NCBI RefSeq assembly: GCF_012910955.1
Contig: NZ_WTVQ01000020.1
Location: 1 to 64,000, forward strand
Length of the DNA: 64,000 bases
Reading direction: 5' to 3'
DNA from: Aromatoleum diolicum
GTDB taxonomy: Bacteria > Pseudomonadota > Gammaproteobacteria > Burkholderiales > Rhodocyclaceae
Of the stretch, positions 54,133 to 63,647 are shown in pieces. The translations under genes and the position numbers were made by a program. The notes under the pieces are model-generated. The model ran no database searches. It saw only the letters and a program-made list of their open reading frames with translations, and was not told the origin of the DNA. Position 1 is the first letter of the stretch, and the number at the start of each line of letters is the position of its first letter.

Positions 54133-54732
54133 ATGTTCGATGTGCCCTTGATGACCTACGTGGTCACGATGTCCGTCACGCCCGGGCCGAACAACCTTAT
54201 GCTCGCCGCCAGTGGCGTCAATTTCGGCTTCCGCCGCACCGTTCCGCACCTGCTCGGGGTCAGCGTCGGGCATGCCGTCCAGGTGATGCTGGTGGCCAGC
54301 GCACTCGCGTGGATGCTGGTATGGCTCGATACCGTGCGGCTGCCGCTGGTCGTCGTCGGCTGCAGCTACCTGCTGTGGCTGGCGTGGCGTCAGGCGCGTG
54401 CCGGTCAGCCGGGGGGTGCCAAAGACGCGCGCCCACTGGGATTTCTCGCTGCGGCGCTGTTCCAGTGGGTCAATCCCAAGGCGTGGATGATGGTGCTCAA
54501 CGTCGCGATCCTGTTCCTGCCGCGCGGTAGCGGCTGGCAGGCCGCAGCGACGCTGGCGCTGTGGTGCGCGCTGGTCAACCTGCCGTGCATCGCGCTGTGG
54601 GCAATCGCGGGGGACCGGCTCAGTGTATGGATGAAGAGTCCGCGGGTCCTTAAGGTGTTCAACTGGACGATGGCGGCGCTGCTCGCGGCGACGGCGGGCT
54701 GGATCCTGATCGACGAGACGCTGTCGCATTGA
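54133..54732 (+). CDS. LysE/RhtB-family exporter
   Basis: A 199-residue membrane protein with about six helices. VTPGPNNLMLAASG is the LysE/RhtB signature. FQWVNPKAWMMVLNV is also typical. It exports amino acids or similar solutes. ATG follows AAGGAGAAG. Divergent from the MocR-type regulator, the usual pairing. Confidence 0.92.
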   Translation: MFDVPLMTYVVTMSVTPGPNNLMLAASGVNFGFRRTVPHLLGVSVGHAVQVMLVASALAWMLVWLDTVRLPLVVVGCSYLLWLAWRQARAGQPGGAKDARPLGFLAAALFQWVNPKAWMMVLNVAILFLPRGSGWQAAATLALWCALVNLPCIALWAIAGDRLSVWMKSPRVLKVFNWTMAALLAATAGWILIDETLSH

Positions 54733-54862
54733 CAGAATGAGCTGGCGACGCCGAGGCACGCCCGCCTGCGACGCCTCGCCGCCCGCTTGGGGTCGCGTGC
54801 AATCGCATTGGCGTGAACCCGGCGTAGGTCTACAATGCGTCGCCTTGCATAGGGAGAATAAG

Positions 54863-55051
54863 ATGGCGATCTACGAATCGGAACACACCAAGTTCATGCG
54901 CGAGTGGATGGAAAAGCATCCACAGGAAATCCAGGAACAGAAAAAGGGGCGTGCGCTGTGGTGGGACAAGCCGCAGGAAGTCCGGACGCAGGCAAGCTAC
55001 GATGCGTCGAGCGTGCCCGTCAAAGCCTATTACTACGATACCAATCACTGA
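54863..55051 (+). CDS. DUF3460 family small protein
   Basis: A 62-residue soluble protein with YESEHTKFMREWMEKHP, ALWWDKP and VPVKAYYYD, matching the betaproteobacterial DUF3460 family. AGGGAGAATAAG precedes the ATG. Function unknown. Confidence 0.9.
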   Translation: MAIYESEHTKFMREWMEKHPQEIQEQKKGRALWWDKPQEVRTQASYDASSVPVKAYYYDTNH

Positions 55052-55125
55052 TCCCGCTGCCGTTTCGGTGCACCTAGGCGGCGCCGGAGCTGTGTTCTGC
55101 GGACTCCCGAACTTGCCCGATCCGC

Positions 55126-56532
55126 GTGTCGCTGCCTGAATCCCTGGTCCTGATCGACGTCGAAACTACCGGCGCGAATCCGGTGCGCGACCGCGTGACG
55201 GAGATTGCCGTGCTGCGCATCGAGCGGGGGGAGATCGTCGAGCGCTGGGAAAGCCTCGTCAATCCCGAGTGCCCGATCCCGTCGTTGATCCAGCGCCTGA
55301 TCGGGATTACCGATGAAATGGTCGCCGGCGCGCCGACCTTTGCCAACGTCGCCGACGAGGTGCGCGCACGGCTCGGCAGTGCTGTCTTCGTCGCCCATAA
55401 CGCGCGTTTCGATTACGGCTTCATCCGCAGTGAATTTACGCGCATCGGCCAGAGCTTCGATGCGCCGGTGCTGTGTACGGTGAAGCTGTCGCGCGCGCTG
55501 TATCCCGAACATCACCGCCATGGTCTCGATGCGCTGATTGCGCGCCACAGCTTCACCTGCGACGCGCGCCACCGTGCGATGGGCGATACCGAGGTGCTGT
55601 GGCAGTTTGCACGCCTGGTTACGGATGTCTTTCCCGCCGATGTGCTGGCGCGTGCCGTCGAGCGCGCGATGAAACAGCCGGTGCGTCCCGCCGAGCTGCC
55701 CGTGGGCGTGCTGGAAGGGCTGCCCGAGGCGCCCGGTGTGTATTTCCTGTACGGCGACAATGATCAGCTGCTGTACATCGGCCGTAGCGCAAGCCTGCGT
55801 GCGCGCGTGACGGAACATTTCTCGCCCTCCGTGAAGGGCAAGGATGCCGATCTGGCGCGCCGCGTGCGTCGCGTCGATTGGGAGGAAAGCGCGGGCGAAC
55901 TGACCACGCTGCTGCGCGAGGCGGAACTGCTGCGCAGTCGCCGCCCGCCGCACAATCGCCCGGCAAGCGGTGGCGATGAGGCCTTCGGCCTGCAGATGAT
56001 TCCGGGCCGCAAGCGGCCGCCCATCCTGCAGCGCGTGGTCCTGGGAGGCAGCGATCCGGCCGCCTGGGGCGACGTCCACGGCGCGTTCCGTACACGCAAG
56101 GAGGCCGACAACCTGCTGAGAGAGTTGGCACACGCCTACCAGCTGTGCCCGCGGCGCCTCGGGCTGGAGCATGGCAGCAACGGGGCGTGTTCGGCGCATC
56201 TGGCGAAACGTTGTGCCGGCGTATGTGCCGGCAAGGAAAGCATCACCGCACACGACGAGCGCCTGCTGGGGGCTCTCGGCGCAGTCAGGCTGCGAGCCTG
56301 GCCGTGGCCGGGCGCGGTGGTCGTGACGGAGCGTTGTGCGCACAGCGGCAGCGAGGCCTTCCACCTGCTGGACCGCTGGTGCCACCTCGGCAGCGCTGAC
56401 AGTCCAGACGGGCTTGCGCAGCTTCGAGCAAAACTGCCGTCGCGCCGCTTCGATCTGGATATCTACCGCATCCTGGTGCGCTGGCTGGCCGCCGATGCGC
56501 ACCATCGGGCGGTCACGCCGCTCGACAACTGA
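55126..56532 (+). CDS. DnaQ-type exonuclease fused to GIY-YIG nuclease domain
   Basis: A 468-residue protein with GTG start. Residues about 1-180 are a DEDDh 3'-5' exonuclease (LVLIDVETTGANP, FVAHNARFDYGF, HRAMGDTEVLW). Residues about 200-285 are a GIY-YIG domain (GVYFLYGDNDQLLYIGRSASLRARV, near the UvrC N-terminus). A Cys-bearing C-terminal half follows (CSAHLAKRCAGVCAG). This is the Cho-like/epsilon-like fusion seen in many proteobacteria, thought to act in DNA repair. No UvrC helix-hairpin-helix is present. Confidence 0.9.
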   Translation: MSLPESLVLIDVETTGANPVRDRVTEIAVLRIERGEIVERWESLVNPECPIPSLIQRLIGITDEMVAGAPTFANVADEVRARLGSAVFVAHNARFDYGFIRSEFTRIGQSFDAPVLCTVKLSRALYPEHHRHGLDALIARHSFTCDARHRAMGDTEVLWQFARLVTDVFPADVLARAVERAMKQPVRPAELPVGVLEGLPEAPGVYFLYGDNDQLLYIGRSASLRARVTEHFSPSVKGKDADLARRVRRVDWEESAGELTTLLREAELLRSRRPPHNRPASGGDEAFGLQMIPGRKRPPILQRVVLGGSDPAAWGDVHGAFRTRKEADNLLRELAHAYQLCPRRLGLEHGSNGACSAHLAKRCAGVCAGKESITAHDERLLGALGAVRLRAWPWPGAVVVTERCAHSGSEAFHLLDRWCHLGSADSPDGLAQLRAKLPSRRFDLDIYRILVRWLAADAHHRAVTPLDN

Positions 56533-56572
56533 GCGGGGGGCGCGTCCGTGCGTCGTTCGTCCCAGACCCGCT

Positions 56573-57262
56573 TCAGGCAGCGATGCGTTCGAGGCGCGGC
56601 AGGTCGGTCAACGTGATCGCGCGGCGGCCGCGCGGCAGGATGAACCCGTCGCGGGTCAGGCGATTGAGGACGCGCGAGAAGGTTTCCGGCGTCAGGTTCA
56701 GTTGCGAGGCGATGGTCTGCTTGTCGCACTGCAGGTGCACCTCGACGTTGCCGGCGTCGCGGTCGGCGTGCTGGACAAGGTAGTGCGCGACGCGCTGCGT
56801 GCTGCTGCGCTGGATGCACTGTTCCATGCCTTCCATCAATTCGCTCATGCGCTCCGACAAGCGTGCCATCAGCGCCATCGCGAAAGCCGGTTGCGCCGCC
56901 ATCGCAACCTGCAGGGCATTGCGCTGCAGGTGCAGCACCACGCTGTTGCGGGTGGCCTGCGCGGCAAGGGTCTGCCGGGTGTCGCTGAGAATGTTTTCCT
57001 CGCAGAAAGTGTCGCCGGTACCCGCCAGGCGGACGATCTTTTCCGCGCCTGCGCTGGAGATCAGGAATAATTTGACCTCGCCTTCAACGACCAGGAACAT
57101 CCCTCCGGGTTCGGCGCCCCGGTGCATCAGCATTTCGCCGCGCGAGGCGCGACAGGCCCGCACGCCGTGGGCAAGCCGACCGAGGGTGGCGGGGTCGAGG
57201 CGATTGAACGGGGCAATGTGTGCGAGCGTCTGAACGGTCTGGGGATGGGTCGTGGTCGCCAT
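56573..57262 (-). CDS. Dnr/FNR-type Crp-family regulator
   Basis: A 229-residue protein: cyclic-nucleotide-like sensor domain (about 15-130), dimer helix, and winged helix (about 150-225; KQTIASQLNLTPETFSRVLNRL as reading helix). The N-terminal Cys cluster of FNR is missing, which fits the Dnr/Nnr haem-NO-sensing group. Divergent from narX; the FNR-type box before napF is a plausible target. Oxygen or NO sensing is inferred from family and context. Confidence 0.85.
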   Translation of the reverse strand: MATTTHPQTVQTLAHIAPFNRLDPATLGRLAHGVRACRASRGEMLMHRGAEPGGMFLVVEGEVKLFLISSAGAEKIVRLAGTGDTFCEENILSDTRQTLAAQATRNSVVLHLQRNALQVAMAAQPAFAMALMARLSERMSELMEGMEQCIQRSSTQRVAHYLVQHADRDAGNVEVHLQCDKQTIASQLNLTPETFSRVLNRLTRDGFILPRGRRAITLTDLPRLERIAA

Positions 57263-57375
57263 GCTGTTTTTCTCCTTGGACAGGCCCGCCCCATGGCGGT
57301 CGATGACTCAAGGCGGAGTCTAGGTCGCGCTGTCGCGACAATCTACAAGGCATATTTTCGGCGATGTGCAATGCA

Positions 57376-57391
57376 TACCCCTTTGTAGGTA
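57376..57391. promoter_or_regulatory. NarL-type 7-2-7 binding site
   Basis: TACCCCT-TT-GTAGGTA fits TACYYMT-NN-AKRRGTA with one mismatch. It lies about 90 nt before narX and 115 nt before the divergent Dnr-type gene, so NarL could control both. Confidence 0.6.
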
Positions 57392-57481
57392 TTGGTGGTA
57401 TGTTGTAAGTGGTTGAATCATTGAGTTTAGTTTTTTTGAAGAGGCGTTCTGTGACGGAGCCGGGTATATGGAGGTATCTCC

Positions 57482-59434
57482 ATGAACATTGCCGTGGATG
57501 AGCGCTCCGGCGTGCCGCGCGGACTTTGGTTGCGGGTGTGGGACAAACTCGCAAGCCGGGCGATCCTGCTGTTGCTCGTGTTCGCGTTCGCGGCGGTCGC
57601 GCTGATCGGCGTGGTCGGCATCGGTGCGTCGGTCGTGGTGGTCGAGTCGGTGCGCGGCAGCGCCAGTGCCATCAATGTCGCCGGCAGCTTGCGGCGCCTG
57701 ACCCATCGCGCCGGCGGACTGGCACTGGCGCGCGGGCTGAATGGCGCCGCGGAGCAGGCGAGAGTCGAGGAGGCGGTTGCCCAGTTCGAGACCGCGCTCG
57801 CGCATCCGGCTCTGAAGGACGTGCTCGAGCGCGAGCCGAGTAGCGTGTTTTCATCGATCTTCCGCGGCGTCGATGCCGGCTGGCGTGCGCGGATCAAACC
57901 GCGCCTGCTGGAGATTCCGACGCCGGGGGAGGATGATCCCCTGGCCGTCGGCCATTACCAGGCATTGCTTGGCGAGGTGGATGCCTTCGCGGAGCAGATC
58001 AACACGCTGGTGGCGGTGCTGGAGACCGATGCCGAGTCGCGCATCCAGCAATTGCGCTCGATGCTCGCGGCAGCGCTGGTGCTGTTGCTGGCGGTGGTGA
58101 TTGCCGCGCTGTACGCGCTGCGCCGCAGCGTGTTCCAGCCGCTCACCGATCTGCGTGCCTGCGCGGCGCGCATCGCGCGGGGCGATTTCGACGTGCGCAG
58201 CCGCTATACCGGGCGCGATGAGCTCGGTCGCGTCGGTGAATCCTTCAACGCCATGGCGGGCGAGCTGTCGGCGGCTTATCGCGACCTGGCGACACGCGTG
58301 GACGAGAAAACCGCCGACCTGACGCGCAGCAACCGTGCGCTGGAACTGCTGTACTACGTCATCTCGCGCCTGTACTACGCTCCGACCAGCAGCGAAACCT
58401 ACGCTGAAACCCTGCGCGATCTCGAATACACGCTGGGGCTCAAGGGCAGTTTCGTGTGCGTCGAGGCCAAGCATGGCGGGGCCGCTACCGTGCTGTCGTC
58501 GACATTCGGCGACTGTGCACAGCGCGGCGACAGCGGTGACGCATGTGCCCATTGTCCCGGTCGCCAGGCGCCGTGGAGCTACCAGCGGGAAGGCGACGTG
58601 GACGTGCTGCTGGTGCCCCTGCGCGACACGGATCGGCAGTACGGCATGCTGCGCCTGGCCTTGCCGATCGGCCAGCGCCTGCAGGACTGGGAGCGCACGC
58701 TGCTTGAAGCCGTGTCGCGCCACATGGGCATCGCCCTTGGCATTTCGCACCAGAGCGAGCGCGACCGCCTGCTGGCGCTGCAGGAAGAGCGTTCGATCAT
58801 CGCCCGCGAACTGCACGATTCGCTCGCCCAGTCGCTGTCCTTCATGAAGATCCAGGTCAGCCTGCTGGCGCCGGCGCTCGCGGGACCGCAGCCGCGCGAC
58901 GAGGCCCAGGCCATTCTTGCCGACCTCAGGGAAGGCATCAATGCCGCCTACCGGCAGTTGCGCGAGCTGCTTGCCACCTTCCGTTTGCGCATGGAAGGCG
59001 ACTTTGCACGCCTGCTGGGCAACACCATTGCCGAGTATGCCGGCCGCAGCGGGATCCCGATCGACCTGGACATTCAGCTCGGGCGCTGCCACCTCAGCCC
59101 GAACCAGGAAATCCACGTCCTGCACATCATTCGCGAAGCGCTGTCGAATGCGACGCGCCACGCCCAGGCGAGCCGGATTCATGTGGGGCTGTCGTGCGAC
59201 GGAGATGGCGAAGTCAGCGTCGTCGTCGAGGACGACGGCAAGGGCCTGGACATCCCGTCGTTGGCCGAACCGCACCATTTCGGCTTGAGCATCATGAGCG
59301 AGCGGGCGCATGGACTGGGCGGCCTGCTCGACGTTCAGCCCCGACCGGCCGGCGGCACGCGTATCGTGGTGCGTTTTCACCCGCAGGCCGCCGAAACCTC
59401 GTCCTCCTTTCCCGCTTTTACGGACGCATCATGA
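57482..59434 (+). CDS. narX: NarX-like nitrate sensor kinase
   Basis: A 650-residue membrane histidine kinase. Helix 1 (about 27-51), then a P-box-like nitrate/nitrite site INVAGSLRRLTHR at residues 64-76, helix 2 (about 193-213), HAMP (about 213-265), a Cys-bearing GAF-like domain (DCAQRGDSGDACAHCPG near 342), a HisKA_3 box with ARELHDSLAQSLSF near 442, and a HATPase domain (about 540-640). It should phosphorylate NarL when nitrate or nitrite is present. It overlaps narL by 4 nt. Confidence 0.93.
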   Translation: MNIAVDERSGVPRGLWLRVWDKLASRAILLLLVFAFAAVALIGVVGIGASVVVVESVRGSASAINVAGSLRRLTHRAGGLALARGLNGAAEQARVEEAVAQFETALAHPALKDVLEREPSSVFSSIFRGVDAGWRARIKPRLLEIPTPGEDDPLAVGHYQALLGEVDAFAEQINTLVAVLETDAESRIQQLRSMLAAALVLLLAVVIAALYALRRSVFQPLTDLRACAARIARGDFDVRSRYTGRDELGRVGESFNAMAGELSAAYRDLATRVDEKTADLTRSNRALELLYYVISRLYYAPTSSETYAETLRDLEYTLGLKGSFVCVEAKHGGAATVLSSTFGDCAQRGDSGDACAHCPGRQAPWSYQREGDVDVLLVPLRDTDRQYGMLRLALPIGQRLQDWERTLLEAVSRHMGIALGISHQSERDRLLALQEERSIIARELHDSLAQSLSFMKIQVSLLAPALAGPQPRDEAQAILADLREGINAAYRQLRELLATFRLRMEGDFARLLGNTIAEYAGRSGIPIDLDIQLGRCHLSPNQEIHVLHIIREALSNATRHAQASRIHVGLSCDGDGEVSVVVEDDGKGLDIPSLAEPHHFGLSIMSERAHGLGGLLDVQPRPAGGTRIVVRFHPQAAETSSSFPAFTDAS

Positions 59435-60084
59435 CCGAGACCCCGCAAAGCGTCATCATCATCGACGACCATCCCCTGTTCCGCAAAGGGCTCATCCAGC
59501 TGCTGCGCACCGTCCCCGGTTTCCGTCTGGTGGCCGAAGCGGCCGACGGCAAGGAAGGGATCGCACACATCCTCCGCCTGCGGCCGGATCTCCTGCTGCT
59601 CGACCTCAACATGAAGGACATGTCCGGTCTGGAGGTGCTGCGTTTCGTCAAGCAGGCCGATCTCGATACGCGCGTGGTGATGGTGACGGTCTCGGATGCG
59701 GCCGAAGATCTTGTTGCCGCGCTGCGTGCCGGCGCCGATGGCTATCTGCTCAAGGACATGGAGCCGGAGGAGATGGTTGAGGCGCTCAAGTCTGCAGCCG
59801 CCGGGCGCATCGTCGTGTCCGATGCGCTCACGCACCTGATGGCTGCCGCGCTGCGCCAGGAAAAACGCCCCGAAAGCGCGTCCGCCGCCGGGCTCACCGA
59901 GCGCGAACAGCGCATCCTCGAGCGTATCGCCGGAGGCCTGTCGAACAAGCAGATCGCCCGCGAGCTCGACATCGCGGAAGGCACGGTGAAGGTGCACGTC
60001 AAGCACCTGCTGCGCAAGCTCAACTTCCGTTCCCGCGTCGAGGCTGCGGTCTGGGCGGTCGAGCACATGCGCACCGAACGCTGA
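59431..60084 (+). CDS. narL: NarL-like response regulator
   Basis: A 217-residue two-domain regulator. Receiver: VIIIDDHPLF and LLLLDLNMKDMSG (phospho-Asp near residue 57), conserved Lys in YLLKDME. The LuxR-type helix-turn-helix is at about 152-212 (LTEREQRILERIAGGLSNKQIARELDIAEGTVKVHV, split by the usual loop). The start ATGA overlaps the narX stop. Likely targets: the site before narX and the nap operon. Confidence 0.95.
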   Translation: MTETPQSVIIIDDHPLFRKGLIQLLRTVPGFRLVAEAADGKEGIAHILRLRPDLLLLDLNMKDMSGLEVLRFVKQADLDTRVVMVTVSDAAEDLVAALRAGADGYLLKDMEPEEMVEALKSAAAGRIVVSDALTHLMAAALRQEKRPESASAAGLTEREQRILERIAGGLSNKQIARELDIAEGTVKVHVKHLLRKLNFRSRVEAAVWAVEHMRTER

Positions 60085-60136
60085 GCGCACCAGCGCCTGC
60101 CGCAGCCGGGCCTTTTAGATATGAACGATTCTCGCC

Positions 60137-60150
60137 TTGATGCCAGTCAA
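60137..60150 (+). promoter_or_regulatory. FNR/Dnr box before napF
   Basis: TTGAT-GCCA-GTCAA matches TTGAT-N4-ATCAA in 9 of 10 positions and is extended by flanking CC/GG. It sits 67 nt before the napF start, compatible with activation from about -41.5. Confidence 0.7.
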
Positions 60151-60216
60151 GGTTCGGCTTCGTCCGTGCGTGTCCAATGAAAACCCATGGACAAGTCAGG
60201 GTAATGCAGGCGCTTC

Positions 60217-60717
60217 ATGTCGATCTCTCGTCGCGGCTTTTTGCAGGGCCGCCTCCGTCCTGACAGTGACGCGCTGCGCCCACCCTGGGTAGCACGTGGT
60301 GACATGTTCGAAGAGGTGTGCACGCGTTGCGGTGACTGTCTCAGGGTGTGCCCGACGTCAATCCTGATCGCGGGCGGTGGCGGATTCCCGGTCGTCGATT
60401 TCAGTCGCGGTGAATGCACCTTCTGCGGCGATTGCGTCACTGCGTGCAAGCCAGGTGCGCTGATGCGCCGCAGTGAAAGCGTCGCGCCGTGGAACGTGAA
60501 AGCAGCGATCGGCGATGCATGTCTGGCGCGCCGCGGCGTCGAATGCCGGGTGTGCGGCGAAATCTGCGGCGAAGCTGCGATCCGCTTCCGTCCGACTGCG
60601 GGCGGGGTCGCACAGCCGCAATTCGACGCGGGACGCTGCACCGGCTGCGGTGCCTGCTACGCACCCTGTCCGGTCGGCGCCATTGCGTTAACGAAGAATG
60701 TGGAGAAGCACGAATGA
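60217..60717 (+). CDS. napF: NapF ferredoxin-type protein
   Basis: A 166-residue cytoplasmic iron-sulfur protein. Cys clusters CTRCGDCLRVCP (near 35), CTFCGDCVTACKP (near 67), CRVCGEICGE (near 109) and CTGCGACYAPCP (near 141) fit [4Fe-4S] centres. The arginine pair in MSISRRGFLQGRL is common in NapF. It helps mature NapA in the cytoplasm. First gene of the nap operon; overlaps napD by 4 nt. Confidence 0.94.
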   Translation: MSISRRGFLQGRLRPDSDALRPPWVARGDMFEEVCTRCGDCLRVCPTSILIAGGGGFPVVDFSRGECTFCGDCVTACKPGALMRRSESVAPWNVKAAIGDACLARRGVECRVCGEICGEAAIRFRPTAGGVAQPQFDAGRCTGCGACYAPCPVGAIALTKNVEKHE

Positions 60718-61040
60718 AGATCGCAAGCCTCGTGGTCAGGGTCAGCCCCGAGCACATCGACACGCTCAAGACCGCGCTCGTGGAAATCCCGGGCGTCGAA
60801 GTGCACGGCGCGAATATCGAACAGGGGCGCGTGATCGTCACCGTCGAGGACGGCGAAGGCTACGCCATGACCGATTCGGTGCTGGCGGTGAATATGGTTC
60901 GCCATGTGCTCAGCGTGACGCTGGCTTACGAATACACGGACGAAGGTTTGGAAAACGAAATTGAACACCCGGAACCGATCCCGGGCCTGCCGCTTCAGGC
61001 GGCGGACGGTGTCGGCAGCGCTCAGGACAAGGAGGCTTGA
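60714..61040 (+). CDS. napD: NapD chaperone for NapA
   Basis: A 108-residue ferredoxin-fold protein ([20 protein letters not shown], then [21 protein letters not shown], and [11 protein letters not shown]). NapD binds the Tat signal of NapA so that export waits for cofactor loading. Start overlaps napF by 4 nt. The C-terminal 20 residues are extra and Glu/Pro-rich. Confidence 0.95.
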   Translation: MKIASLVVRVSPEHIDTLKTALVEIPGVEVHGANIEQGRVIVTVEDGEGYAMTDSVLAVNMVRHVLSVTLAYEYTDEGLENEIEHPEPIPGLPLQAADGVGSAQDKEA

Positions 61041-61041
61041 A

Positions 61042-63588
61042 ATGACCATGGATAGACGCGAATTCATCAAGACCAATGCGATTGCTGCGGCGGCCGCCGG
61101 CGCCGGCATCGGCATCCCGGTAGTGGCCGGGGCCCAGCAGCCCGCCAATGGTTCCACCAAGGTGCGTTGGGACAAGGCCGCCTGCCGCTTCTGCGGTGTC
61201 GGCTGCTCGGTACTGGTCGGCGTGCAGAACGGCCGCGTGGTGGCCACGCAGGGGGATCCGGATTCACCGGTCAACCGTGGCATCAACTGCATCAAGGGCT
61301 ACTTCCTGTCGAAGATCATGTACGGCAACGACCGGCTGACCAAGCCGCTGCTGCGCATGAAGAACGGCAAATACGACAAGAACGGCGAGTTCGCACCGAT
61401 CACCTGGGATCAGGCCTTCGACATCATGGCCGAGAAGTGGAAGGCCGCGATCAAGCAGCACGGTCCCGAATCGGTCGGCATGTTCGGCTCCGGCCAATGG
61501 ACGATCTGGGAAGGTTATGCCGCGGTCAAGCTGCACAAGGCCGGCCTGCGCAGCAACAACCTCGACCCCAACGCGCGTCACTGCATGGCCAGCGCGGTCG
61601 CAGGCTTCATGCGCACCTTCGGCATCGACGAGCCGATGGGCTGCTACGACGACATCGAGAACGCCGACGCCTTCGTGCTGTGGGGCTCCAACATGGCGGA
61701 GATGCACCCGATCTTGTGGTCGCGCATCACCGACCGGCGCCTGTCGAAGGAAGGCAGCGAAGTGCATGTGCTGTCCACCTACGAGCACCGCTCCTTCGAG
61801 CTCGCCGACAACGGCATGGTTTTCGTGCCGAACACCGATCTGGCGATCCTGAACTACATCTGCAACTACATCATCCAGAACAAGAAAGTTAACACCGAGT
61901 TCGTCAAGGCACACGTCAACTTCAAGAAGGGCGAGACCGACATCGGTTTCGGCCTGCGCCCGAACCATGCGCTCGAAGCAAATGCCACCAACAACGGCTA
62001 CGCCGGTGCCGACGGCAAGCCCAAGGGCAATACCGGCGCCGCAACCGACATCAGCTTCGACGAATTCGCCAAGTTCGTGTCCGAGTACACGCTGGAAAAG
62101 GTGTCCAAGCTCTCCGGCGTGCCGGCCGAGCGGCTTGAACGCATGGCGAAGCTCTACGCCGACCCGAAGAAGAAAATCATGTCGTTCTGGACCATGGGCT
62201 TCAACCAGCACACCCGCGGTACCTGGGTGAACAACATGATCTACAACGTGCACCTGCTGACCGGCAAGATCTCCGAGCCCGGCAACAGCCCGTTCTCGCT
62301 GACCGGTCAACCCTCGGCCTGCGGTACCGCGCGCGAAGTCGGCACCTTCGCCCACCGCCTGCCGGCCGACATGGTGGTCACCAATCCGATGCACCGCGCC
62401 ATCGCCGAAAAGATCTGGCAGCTGCCCGAAGGCACCCTGCCCGACAAGATCGGCCTGCACGCCGTGGCCCAAAGCCGTGCGCTGAAGGACGGCAAGCTCA
62501 AGTGCTACTGGACTGCCGTCACCAACAACATGCAGGCGGGGCCGAACATCAACGGCGAAATCTATCCGGGCTGGCGCAATCCGGAAGCCTTCGTCGTCGT
62601 GTCCGATGTCTATCCGACCGTGTCCGCGCTGTCGGCCGACCTGATCCTGCCCGCGGCAATGTGGACCGAGAAGGAAGGCGCCTTCGGCAACGCCGAGCGC
62701 CGCACGCAGTTCTGGCGCCAGCAGGTGTCCGCGCCGGGTCAGGCCAAGTCCGACCTGTGGCAACTCCTCGAATTCTCGAAGCGCTTCAAGGTCGAGGACG
62801 TGTGGCCGGCCGAACTCATCGCCAAGAAGCCCGAGGTCAAGGGCAAGACCCTGTTCGATGTCCTGTTCAAGAACGGCACGGTGAACAAGTTCCCCCTTGC
62901 GGACGTCGAGAAGGCCAATGGCCACGCGATTCCTGGCTACATGAACGATGAATCCAAGGAGCTGGGTTTCTACTTGCAGAAAGGCCTGTTCGAGGAATAT
63001 GCCGCGTTCGGTCGCGGACACGGTCACGACCTCGCCGATTTCGCCACGTACCACAAGGCGCGCGGCCTGCGCTGGCCGGTCGTCGAAGGCAAGGAAACCC
63101 TGTGGCGCTTCCGCGAAGGCTACGACCCCTACGTGAAGACCGGCGAGGGCGTGAAGTTCTACGGCCACAAGGACGGCCGTGCGGTGATCTTCGCGCTGCC
63201 CTATCAGGATCCCCCGGAAATGCCGGACAAGGAATTCGACATGTGGCTATGCACCGGCCGCGTGCTGGAGCACTGGCACACCGGGACGATGACCCGGCGG
63301 GTGACGGAACTGCACCGTTCGGTGCCCGAGGCGCAGGTGTTCATGAACCCGGACGATGCCACCAAGCGCGGGTTGCAGCGCGGCATGATGGTCAAGGTCG
63401 CCTCGCGCCGCGGCGAGATCACCGCCCGCCTGGAAACACGCGGCCGCAACAAACCGCCGGCGGGCCTGATCTTCATCCCCTTCTTCGATGAAGGGCGACT
63501 GGTCAACAAGCTCACGCTGGACGCGACCTGCCCGATTTCGAAGCAGACCGACTTCAAGAAATGCGCCGTCAAGGTGCTGAAAGTCTGA
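61042..63588 (+). CDS. napA: Periplasmic nitrate reductase catalytic subunit
   Basis: An 848-residue molybdoenzyme. Tat signal [15 protein letters not shown]. [4Fe-4S] Cys in [10 protein letters not shown] near residue 48, a further Cys in [15 protein letters not shown] near 82, and the Mo-ligating Cys in [12 protein letters not shown] near 180. [15 protein letters not shown] and the C-terminal [18 protein letters not shown] match NapA. Reduces nitrate to nitrite in the periplasm. An AAGGAGG site precedes the ATG at 61042; a longer upstream frame overlaps napD. Confidence 0.97.
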   Translation: MTMDRREFIKTNAIAAAAAGAGIGIPVVAGAQQPANGSTKVRWDKAACRFCGVGCSVLVGVQNGRVVATQGDPDSPVNRGINCIKGYFLSKIMYGNDRLTKPLLRMKNGKYDKNGEFAPITWDQAFDIMAEKWKAAIKQHGPESVGMFGSGQWTIWEGYAAVKLHKAGLRSNNLDPNARHCMASAVAGFMRTFGIDEPMGCYDDIENADAFVLWGSNMAEMHPILWSRITDRRLSKEGSEVHVLSTYEHRSFELADNGMVFVPNTDLAILNYICNYIIQNKKVNTEFVKAHVNFKKGETDIGFGLRPNHALEANATNNGYAGADGKPKGNTGAATDISFDEFAKFVSEYTLEKVSKLSGVPAERLERMAKLYADPKKKIMSFWTMGFNQHTRGTWVNNMIYNVHLLTGKISEPGNSPFSLTGQPSACGTAREVGTFAHRLPADMVVTNPMHRAIAEKIWQLPEGTLPDKIGLHAVAQSRALKDGKLKCYWTAVTNNMQAGPNINGEIYPGWRNPEAFVVVSDVYPTVSALSADLILPAAMWTEKEGAFGNAERRTQFWRQQVSAPGQAKSDLWQLLEFSKRFKVEDVWPAELIAKKPEVKGKTLFDVLFKNGTVNKFPLADVEKANGHAIPGYMNDESKELGFYLQKGLFEEYAAFGRGHGHDLADFATYHKARGLRWPVVEGKETLWRFREGYDPYVKTGEGVKFYGHKDGRAVIFALPYQDPPEMPDKEFDMWLCTGRVLEHWHTGTMTRRVTELHRSVPEAQVFMNPDDATKRGLQRGMMVKVASRRGEITARLETRGRNKPPAGLIFIPFFDEGRLVNKLTLDATCPISKQTDFKKCAVKVLKV

Positions 63589-63647
63589 GGAGCCAGGCAT
63601 GAGGCAGGGTGGCGCTGCGGCGCCGCCCGGTTTCGGGTGAAGGGATC

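Noticed and set aside
52537-54759. 740-codon version of the MocR-type gene
   Set aside because: It would run through the divergent promoter and the LysE gene; the helix-turn-helix sets the start at 53985.
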